DNA from: Palaemon carinicauda
Lineage: Eukaryota; Arthropoda; Malacostraca; Decapoda; Palaemonidae
Assembly (NCBI RefSeq): GCF_036898095.1
Contig: NC_090725.1
Location: 203,342,232-203,406,231 of the forward strand
DNA length: 64,000 nucleotides
Reading direction: 5' to 3'
Below the pieces are notes generated by a model. It saw nothing but the letters and a program-made list of their open reading frames with translations, was not told the origin of the DNA and made no database searches. Shown here piece after piece: positions 56,384 through 64,000 of the stretch; positions within the stretch are counted from its first letter, which is position 1; every line of letters starts with the position of its first letter. The position numbers and the translations under genes were made by a program.

Positions 56384-58810
56384 ATGGTGCATTGTCAGAC
56401 GACAGCCTGTGCAGCTGTTCTACATCAGCCCTGCGGCCATACCGTCTGTCGGTCTCATGCCCTCTGCGGTGTGCAGCTGGAGGATGTCGTGGTATGGCAC
56501 CCGGATAACTGTGTGGTCTGTTTTGACCTTGTTACCACCCTTGGATCTGACTCAGTGAGTCCCGTTGGCTATGTTGCCTTCTTATTTATCTTACCTTTTT
56601 TGGCATACATACACTATTTAGTAAGATATCTATGGTCTTGAAGGACCACTGGGAGTCTGCCCTTTTATAATTCCCACTATTATTTCAGGCATCCCCGGAG
56701 CAAAAGTCTGCGGATCAGGCCACACTGAAAGTGTGGGTTGGTCGGTTTTGCCCGGAACGTGAAGTCCAAGCGGCCGTACGTCCTCTCCGAGGACTACTGT
56801 TCCCTGATTTACCCCAACGCCAAGTCTTCAGCCGCTGTGGCTAGGCATGTTGCAGCTCCCATCATTGCCCACATTGATGCCACCATAGCGGGGTTTATTG
56901 ATCCAGAGCAGGATCCGTCGGACGCCCCCGGAGATCTAGAAGACAATGTTGCCTCCATGAACCTTGACGTGGAACCCATGTTATTGGATGATCCAGATAC
57001 AGGTAGGGTGGTAAGTGAGGCAGGTGTTTCTGGCGCTGAGATTCCTATCCTCAGCCCCTCTCTTTCTTCTTCTTCTGATCGCTCTTCCTTCCATGGTTTT
57101 TCTGGGGACCGTGATTCGTCCCAACGATCACACCCGGTTCCCCCCAAGAATAAGTCTAGAACCTTACCTAAAGTTCATAAGCCTCATAAGGCTTCTCATG
57201 GTTCTAAACAGAATACAAACCTGTCATCTAAGGCTTCTGGCTCCTCCTCTAAGTCTCGCGACCCGGGAGTTCATTCCGCCACACCTGCTGCTAGCCCGGG
57301 CCTTTCCGAATCAGCCATGCTTCGCATCGTGTCGGAGATGCAGGCTAAGTTTGTATCAGAGATACAGTCTAAGATGGACACGATGTTCTCTAACATCGGT
57401 CAGAGACTTGGGGCATTAGAGCAAGGTGCTCCGGAGCGGGTCCAAAGCTCTCTCATCCCGGATGCCTCTAAGCTCCCGCAGTTTGCCAAAAACAACCCTT
57501 GGCGTATGGCTCTTCATTCCCCGTTCTCAGACGGAATGTTAACTTTGGAGGGTCTTGGCACTCGTCCCCTAGAGGACTTTGAATTCTTTCCTCCTGGTCT
57601 GGCATTTCCATTTCATGGTTATGCCAGGCTTACCGAGGAAGCTTTGGTTCGGTTAGACAAGATCCCCAAGGAGACAGTCATCTTCCCAAAAGAGCAGGCC
57701 CAATCTGTGTGGGCCAGATTCCTGAATGACATCGGCTGCACCAACACTATGTTGACGCCTTATAAGAGCTCTTTTACAATGTTCCTAATGGACAAAAACA
57801 CCGTGACTCCATGTGTCAATAAGGTAGCAGAGCTTGCCTTCCAATATGCTCTGGAAGAGAAGCCCTTGCCTCCCATCCGAGAGGTGGATCCAATCTCCCT
57901 CCTTCTTCCTTCAGGCATTGAGTGTTGGGACAACGTCCATACCACATTTACCTCTGGAAAGCTAGCAGCAGACTGTGCTTCGGTAATGTTTAGTGAGCGG
58001 CTTCCCCGTCTCCCGGAATCCCTCATTAAACAGGAGTATGATTCTCGCCTACGCGTTGGCCGTACTCTGAACCTGGCCACTTCCACGGAGTCGATAGCCT
58101 TGACTTACGATACTGAGAGTATTTTTAAATCTCTCAACAAGGCTACGTTGCAGTCATTATACTACGACCTGTATGACTTCGCTACTGCTAAACGCAAGTG
58201 TCGCAAACATGTCCTGGCAGAGGCGACTATTAGGCATGAACCTAATAAGCTGATCCGGTGCTCCTGTTGGGGTTCAAACCTCTTCCCTGAGGACCTTGTA
58301 GAGGAAGTCTTGGCGGAGGCCACTAGAGTCAACCAGAGCCTTAAAGCCCGTTGGGGTTTGACTCCTAAACGTAAATCTGACCCTGCAAATTACCAAGCCC
58401 GGGGTAGGAAGAAGCTCCGTCCATATACTTCCACCCAGTTCAGGCAACAGCAGACTGGTTCGCCCATTTTCCGGCTGCCTCTTCCCCCATCTCCTGTTGC
58501 CCCGGCACAGCCTTCCACCTCTCAGGCTCCTTCGGACGACTATGTCACCGTTCTGCTTCCTAAGAGCCAGCTTTCTGGTGCCTCCGCCACTTCTCCTGCC
58601 TTTAACCAGTCGTATGAGGCTCATAGCTCTTCCCAGAGTTATGGTAGAGGTAGAGGCTACCACCGTGGTTCTAACCAGAACAAAGGCAGGGGAAGAGCTT
58701 TTCGCAGAGGAAAGAACTTCCGAGGCGGACGTGGAGGCAACTCCTCAAACCAATACCGAGGTGCAGCAGGTAGGGGGGAGGCTCTATGCCTTCCGCAACA
58801 AATGGAGGTT
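56384..58810 (+). pseudogene. gag of DIRS element C, two exons, one frameshift
   Basis: Exon 1 (56,384-56,554) starts with ATG immediately after a TTTTTATAG acceptor and holds the Cys/His cluster (C-x4-C, CGHTVC, CRSHALC, C-x2-C). A GTGAGT donor at 56,555 and a TATTTCAG acceptor ending 56,688 bound a 134-bp intron. Exon 1 is exactly 57 codons, so exon 2 (from 56,689, ASPEQKSADQ) follows in phase. One extra T in the T4 run at 56,746-56,749 shifts the frame, after which the family sequence continues in the frame that is open to 61,408. Further on are a coiled coil (about 57,319-57,430), a capsid-like domain with RHEPNKLI and GSNLFPEDLVEEV, and an RG-rich tail (58,640-58,765). No gag stop exists in this frame. 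Gag of A and B has no intron here. Confidence 0.8.
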
Positions 58811-60593
58811 CAGTCCCTGGGCGTTCAGTATCATCTCCAAGGGACTGGGGTGGAGTTGGATTCAAGGACCTCCTCCTCCGAACAAATTTCGTCAACATTC
58901 CACTCCGGACCTGGTCGAATTTGTCCAGGATCTTTTACAAAAGAACGCCGTACAAGAAACGAAACACCTGAAGTTTCAAGGTCGGCTGTTCAGTGTCCCG
59001 AAGAAGGATTCAGACAAGAGAAGAGTGATTCTAGACCTATCCCTTCTCAACTTGTCCATTCAATGCGACAAGTTTCGAATGCTTACCGTCTCGCAGGTGC
59101 GGACCTTACTTCCCCGTGGGGCCGTCACCACCTCTATCGATCTTACAGACGCCTATTATCACGTCCCGATAGCGAGACACTTCCGTCCGTACCTAGGCTT
59201 TCGCTTAGGGGACAAAAGTTACTCCTTCAAGGTGATGCCTTTCGGGCTCAACATCGCCCCAAGGATCTTCACAAAGTTAGCAGAAGTCGCTGTTCAGGAA
59301 CTCAGGAATCAAGGGACTCAAGTAGTAGCCTATCTGGACGACTGGCTCATTTGGTCAGACACCTCCCAAAATTGCCTAAAAGCCACTCACAAAGTCATCC
59401 ATTATCTTCAATCTCTAGGCTTCCAGATCAACTTCAAGAAGTCCCGTCTTCTCCCAAAATCGAAGTTCCAATGGCTCGGCCTGCAATGGGATCTTATATC
59501 TCATACTCTGTGTCTTCCCAGACCCAAGAGGTTAGAGATTGCAAGGAACACCAAACGCTTTCTCAAAGACAAAGTAAGTTCCAGACGACTCCAAGAGAGG
59601 ATTCTGGGGTCCCTTCAGTTTGCCTCAGTGACGGATCTTCTTCTGAAGGCAAAATTGAAAGATATCAATCGTGTCTGGCGTTCGAGGGCGAACCGGAAGC
59701 TCCGGGACAGGAAAGTCCGCCTTCCTCCCATTCTACGGGAAAGACTTCTTCCTTGGACAAGAGCAAACAGTCTGTCAAAGTCAGTTCCCCTTCGATTTCC
59801 GCCTCCGAAATTAATCATTCACACGGACGCATCCTTATCAGGTTGGGGCGGTTATTCTCAGCTCAAGAAAGTTCAAGGTCTTTGGACTCCCTTGTTCCGC
59901 CAATTTCACATCAATGTGCTAGAGGCCATGGCAGTTCTTCTAACCCTGAAACGTCTTGCTCTTCCCAAGAAACAACACCTTCGTCTGGTCCTCGACAGCG
60001 AAGTGGTGGTCCGCTGCCTCAACAGAGGCGGGTCAAAGTCAGGGCCTCTGAACCATGTTCTAGTAGCCATATTCTCCCTAGCAGCCTTGAACCGTTGGCA
60101 TCTTTCAGCTGTCCACCTGGCGGGAGTCCGGAATGTAGTGGCAGACGCCCTGTCCCGGACCTCCCCTCTAGAATCGGAATGGTCACTCGATCTAAAGTCA
60201 TTTCGGTGGATTCTCTCTCAGGTTCCCGGTCTCCAAGTGGACCTCTTCGCCACGGAATCCAACCACAAATTGAGAGTATATGTGGCTCCCAATCTAGACC
60301 CTCAGGCTTACGCCACAGACGCCATGTCACAGAATTGGGACACCTGGAAAAAGATTTATCTCTTTCCCCCGGTGAATCTTTTGCTGAAAGTTCTAGACAA
60401 ACTGAGATCCTTCAAGGGACAAGTAGCCTTGGTCGCACCCAACTGGCCCAAGAGCAACTGGTATCCTCTCCTGCGAGAGTTGAGACTATACCCTCACCCG
60501 ATACCCAATCCGGTTCTGTCTCAGATAGTACAAACACGCGTTGTGTACGCTTTCTCAAACATTCAGAGCGCCCTAACTTTATGGACTTTATGA
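58760..60593 (+). CDS. pol of DIRS element C: reverse transcriptase, RNase H, methyltransferase-like domain
   Basis: The frame is open from 58,497 to TAA 60,591; homology to A and B begins near 58,760 (VGGRLYAFRNKW). Counting from 58,497: RT about residues 135-365 with FQGRLFSVPKKDSD, VILDLSLLN, SIDLTDAYYHVP, FGLNIAPRIF and catalytic YLDDW at about 278; RNase H about 440-560 with IHTDASLSGWGG, EAMAVLL, VLDSEVVVR and VVADALSR; methyltransferase-like domain about 578-650 with VDLFATESNHKLRVYVAPNL, DAMSQNW, YLFPPVNLL and LVAPNWP. No break was found. This is the best preserved pol of the A/B/C lineage and a likely source of active enzyme. It lies in a different frame from gag and YR. Confidence 0.92.
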
Positions 60594-61554
60594 AGTTTGC
60601 GGCTATGCATGGTGCCAATATTGATCCTCAAAACACCTTGTTCCTAGAATCGGATAAACGGGATTCCACCATCCGCCAGTATGACTCTGCAGTTAAAAAG
60701 TTGGCAAAATTTTTAATAGACTCAGACGTGAACTGTATGAACTTGAACCTTACAGTCACTTTCTTTAGATCTTTATTAGAATCAGGTCTGGCAGCCAATA
60801 CTATCACCACTATTAAATCGGCTCTGAAAAAGATCTTCCTAGTGGGTTTTAACATAGACTTAACCGACTCTTTGTTAGCTTCAATTCCGAAAGCTTGTGC
60901 CAGACTGAAACCGGTTACTCGTCCTACTCCGGTGACCTGGTTCCTTAATGATGTACTCAGATTGGCTTCTGATACCATTAACAGTTCTTGTGATTACATT
61001 CCCCTTCTCAGGAAAACACTTTTCCTGGTGAGCTTGGCTTCCGGGGCAAGAATTTCTGAATTGGCAGCCTTGTCGAGAGACCCGGGTCATATTGACTTCC
61101 TGCCTTCGGGAGAGGTCCTTCTTTCTCCTAACAAATTCTTTTTGGCTAAGAACGAAGACCCTCAAAACAGATGGTCTTCCTGGAAAATTGTTCCCCTCAC
61201 GCAAGATCCGTCTCTGTGCCCTGTTACTACTCTTAGGTCTTATTTATCCCGGACCTCCTCTAACTCCTCGGGGCCTCTATTCGTTAGAGAACAAGGCGGT
61301 ACCATTACTATTAAAGGGATCAGGCAACAAATCTTGTATTTTATTAAACAAGCTAACCCTGACTCTTTCCTCTTTGCAATGATATCAGGGCGGTTGCTAC
61401 CTCGGTGAACTTCTTTCACCACATGAATTTTACAGACCTTTCCAGGTATACAGGGTGGAAATCACCGTCAGTGTTCAAGAAACACTACCTTAAACATTTG
61501 GAAGCCCTAAAATTTTCTACAGTAGCCGCAGGGAGCGTAGTTACTCCCAAGTAA
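60490..61554 (+). pseudogene. Tyrosine recombinase of DIRS element C, frameshift just before the His-x-x-Arg box
   Basis: The YR region overlaps the last 100 bases of pol. The core-binding segment includes STIRQYDSAVKKLAKFLI and ANTITTIKSALKK. The first catalytic Arg is in GARISELAAL (about 61,047), followed by FLAKNED. Near 61,379 one base is missing relative to the family, so the main frame ends at TGA 61,406. The remaining His-x-x-Arg box, the NFFHHMNF and GWKSPSVF motifs and the Tyr (codon 61,486-61,488) lie in the next frame to TAA 61,552. Upstream the YR frame is continuous with gag (open from 56,729), with no stop for 1,556 codons. As it stands the copy would make a recombinase lacking three of the four catalytic residues. 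Confidence 0.85.
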
Positions 61555-61860
61555 CTCACAGGTTAATGCCTTGACTCTTTATCTCTCCCTCTTACCTGCC
61601 TCATTTATACCCTATTTGTATTCGTTGGTCTCGCACCTGAATACTGTTATTATATTTGTAAATTTTATACTCCTGAGTATCTGTATATATTATCACTCAC
61701 GGCATTATTATACCTACCTTATTGGATTTATGTTCATATTTAAGATACCCTTATAATTGTTTTTTGGTACTCATCTCTGATTAAAAGCATCCTGTATTTC
61801 CCTTACGCTTATGTTTTTTCCTTTATTTTGCAAGTTTGGTGACATTTTCTCTTGTATAGA
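61555..61860 (+). other. 3' non-coding region of DIRS element C
   Basis: About 300 bp of T-rich non-coding sequence between the YR stop and the ICR. No gene. Confidence 0.5.
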
Positions 61861-61951
61861 TTCACTGGGCGGCACAGGTTCGAGCCCAGAAAAGGGATTT
61901 TGACGTAGGAAAAATCTATTTCTGGGCGAAGGACCTGTGCCGCCCAGTGAA
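61861..61951 (+). repeat. Internal complementary region of DIRS element C
   Basis: TTCACTGGGCGGCACAGGTT to AGAAAAG is the complement of the left end (54,607-54,640), and GGATTTTGACGTAGG to GCCCAGTGAA is the complement of the right end (62,234-62,292). The two halves meet at the exact sequence expected of a closed circle, with a few shared bases at the join. Confidence 0.9.
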
Positions 61952-61990
61952 CCCTCCCAGCTCCTCTCCCTTGGAGTCCCCAAACTTTGG

Positions 61991-62292
61991 GTGCTAAGGA
62001 GTTGGGTTCTGAGCGGATGCATTGTTAGTAGTACCGAGTGAGGTTGAACGGCTCTCCTCTATTGGGGTTTCTGTCGTGGATGAATCTAAATAGTGCGGGA
62101 CCTCTGGATTATACGCCCAATTTTATACCGACACCAATAGGTGAGCGAGCTAGTTAACCTAGCACTCCTTTACATTTTTTCTCTGGTATATTTAGCAGTA
62201 AATTACCTAAGAATAAGTGCTAAATGGAGCTTATTCACTGGGCGGCACAGGTCCTTCGCCCAGAAATAGATTTTTCCTACGTCAAAATCCCT
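61991..62292 (-). repeat. Right inverted terminal repeat of DIRS element C
   Basis: Reverse complement of the left repeat (GGAGTTGGGTTCTGAGCGGA to TTCACTGGGCGGCACAGG), then an end-specific segment closing with CGTCAAAATCCC. Confidence 0.88.
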
Positions 62293-62472
62293 TATTTAGT
62301 AGCTTATGATTTAAAAATATGTAAGAAAGTATACCTTATGATAAAAAATCATGAGAATTTTCATAAAAGTTAAGTACAGTATACATAGCCAACCTCATTG
62401 AATGATATTAAGAGTATTTTTGATTGCTCAAAAATAGTTCTGTGGTTTAATAATACTGTATCTTTATTGCAG

Positions 62473-62761
62473 CTTATTCTTGATCACCTAGCTAACAATT
62501 CTGATGACTATGGTGACAGTCAGCCGGTTCCCAGAGTTAGTAAAATAGCTAGCATCAAGGCTCATCAGTCAGGCATCAACAGCATTGCAATTACTTCCAA
62601 AAGTGGTGGCTTCCATCCTGACCATTTCATCATTGCAAGTGGTGGTGATGATAACAAAATTGCCCTTTGGAAAATAACTGGACATCTAAGTAATGATAAA
62701 ATATTTAGCATTTCTACCAGCCATGTCTGCGATGTTTATGGACATGCTTCACAGGTAACAG
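62473..62761 (+). CDS. Internal exon of a WD-repeat protein, WDR6-like
   Basis: A TTTATTGCAG acceptor (ending 62,472) and an AACAG/GTAAGT donor (exon end 62,761) bound 96 codons plus one base; a cryptic GT at 62,755 is weaker. The translation contains AHQSGINSIAI and IIASGGDDNKIALWKI, a WD40 blade with the Gly-His/Trp-Lys pattern, then YGHASQVTG at the start of the next blade. The HQ-G-N and HA-QVTG phrases resemble the C-terminal blades of WDR6, a seven-subunit-type scaffold that works with the FTSJ1 tRNA 2'-O-methyltransferase. The call is from recognition of these motifs only; another WD40 protein is possible. Neighbouring exons are not in the window. Element C ends 180 bp upstream, in the preceding intron. 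Confidence 0.6.
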
Positions 62762-64000
62762 GTAAGTACACATATATATCTCAATCAATAGGCTCAGCCC
62801 TTTTGTTTTCATTGTAGTGATTTAACTCAATGATAAACTTTTCTTGTCAGTTTGCCTACATGTAGGTTAAAGGAGATTAGGTAACTCTTGTCTGTAAAAC
62901 CATGTAATAGCAATTTTTTCTTTAACTAAACTATTAATGGAATATCACAGATTGTAACCAGACTTATTAACAATAGCTAAAGAAAATTAGTTGGAATACC
63001 AGTTATAGGTCTCCCCCTTTACCTAGTCTGTTACTGTAATATATGTCACATGTCAACGGATAATGAGACATCAGATCATACGTTTTTTCACTTCATTACA
63101 TGAAGGTTTGTGAATACACTTTGCACAATGAGATACTAACAGGCAAGTACCCAATTGTTCTTGTGAGGGTTCGAGTGGTACTGTCATTCCATCTGAGCAA
63201 GAAATGCAATGTTGCTCTGCCAATATGCTGAAACTATTAGATTTGTGGACTGTGATGGAAATATACTGTTACCATACAACTTAAGACATGTCATCTATAA
63301 GACTTAAAACATGTCACTTATAAGAGTTCAATGATTTCGCACAAAAATTTATAACAGTCATAGTACTGTACTCTTAAAAAGGCCATTAGCTATGCAAGGC
63401 TTGGGACACTACTCCTCCCCATGCTCCTCACTCCGGAGGAGGTGCACACTTGCCCTCTTTAGTCTATATGGTTTATAGAGGACACTCCGATCTGGAATAG
63501 GGCAAGCCATGTAATAAACTGAAAATAATATATACGTGGAAATCACCCCAAAAAATAAACATATTACACAAAAAATAAAAAAGGAAATATTGTATATAGA
63601 AATGTACACAATAAATGGAAAATAATTCCACTCATTTCTTCTTGTGACCTTTGTAATCATAATAAGAATACCCAAAGATAAAAAATAATATAAATATTAC
63701 ACAACTTCAACAATAGCCTCCCTCTGGTTGCGGGCAATAAAGGCATGAACAGGTAGGATAGGGGTAGGAATAGGCATTCCTCCATCCCTCAATTTTACTT
63801 ATTTGGGTTTAAAGCAAAATTTTGCAACACAAGCCCCCATCACAGTATCACCATTTTCAAAATGAATACACTTCCACTTGTAACTATCAATCAGTGGTCA
63901 CTAGCCAATTTCCGTGAAAATTATTCAGCTTCCCTGCCTTTCCCATATTATAACTCTAATTAAGTATAAGGTATTCACATCTACACATTCTCTAACACTG
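62762..64000. other. Downstream intron or intergenic DNA
   Basis: AT-rich, with no further exon recognised. Short frames on the minus strand (63,409-63,675) lack domain features. The next exon of the WD-repeat gene is probably beyond the window. Confidence 0.5.

Larger units (their letters stand above)
54607..62292 (+). mobile_element. DIRS-type tyrosine-recombinase retrotransposon C, full length
   Basis: 7.69 kb, bounded by inverted terminal repeats of about 280-300 bp. Both edges are fixed by the ICR, which joins the complement of CTTTTCTGGGCTCG (left end) to the complement of CGTCAAAATCCC (right end). It contains a leader with hairpin repeats, a two-exon gag, intact pol and YR. Only two one-base frame breaks were found (gag near 56,747 and YR near 61,379). 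Same lineage as A and B. Confidence 0.92.

Noticed and set aside
56746..56752. Programmed frameshift site in gag of element C
   Set aside because: The T4 run does not form a classic slippery heptamer and A and B show no equivalent; a one-base mutation or sequencing error is simpler.

Overview
The window looks like nuclear DNA of an invertebrate, most probably a decapod crustacean. Clues are long (TA)n and (CT)n microsatellites, spliced genes, Tigger and hAT DNA transposons, a Jockey/CR1-like LINE, and four DIRS-type tyrosine-recombinase retrotransposons, a group known to be abundant in decapods. The host call is inference. Nearly everything recognisable is mobile DNA. The only convincing host coding sequence is one exon at 62,473-62,761, resembling the C-terminal WD-repeat region of WDR6.

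Layout. 1-1,080: 3' part of an intact envelope-like ORF (errantivirus/baculovirus F type). 1,361-2,791 and 5,318-6,403: two internally deleted Tigger/pogo elements. 6,710-6,934: an unidentified exon-like ORF. 8,991-21,532: DIRS element A, decayed and split by a 3.7-kb hAT-like insertion carrying a 58-bp minisatellite. 21,957-30,184: DIRS element B, decayed. 30,412-32,995: a third Tigger element holding a large foldback and a short LINE derivative. 33,015-35,197: a decayed BED-finger hAT on the minus strand. 37,136-40,585: a decayed LINE on the minus strand. 41,784-48,302: DIRS element D with intact polymerase and recombinase frames. 49,016-50,223: the 5' end of DIRS element C. 50,224-55,814: a near-identical tandem copy (offset 5,591 bp) of 44,633-50,223. 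54,607-62,292: full-length DIRS element C. 62,473-62,761: the host exon.

The DIRS elements share one plan: inverted terminal repeats, a long leader, Gag with a Cys/His cluster, coiled coil and basic tail, a polymerase frame (reverse transcriptase, RNase H, methyltransferase-like domain), a tyrosine recombinase (YR) frame, then an internal complementary region (ICR) joining complements of the two element ends. By the accepted DIRS model the RT copies the RNA, the ICR templates circle closure, and the YR integrates the circle without target duplication. A, B and C are one lineage and D another.

Most notable points: the 5,591-bp tandem duplication; a YR frame open across the whole RT-RNase H region, so that C has one uninterrupted 1,556-codon gag-to-YR frame and D has a single TGA between gag and YR frames; a 134-bp intron inside the gag of C but not of A or B; GC-rich hairpins in the leader of C; and a LINE-derived short element inserted into one arm of a palindrome.
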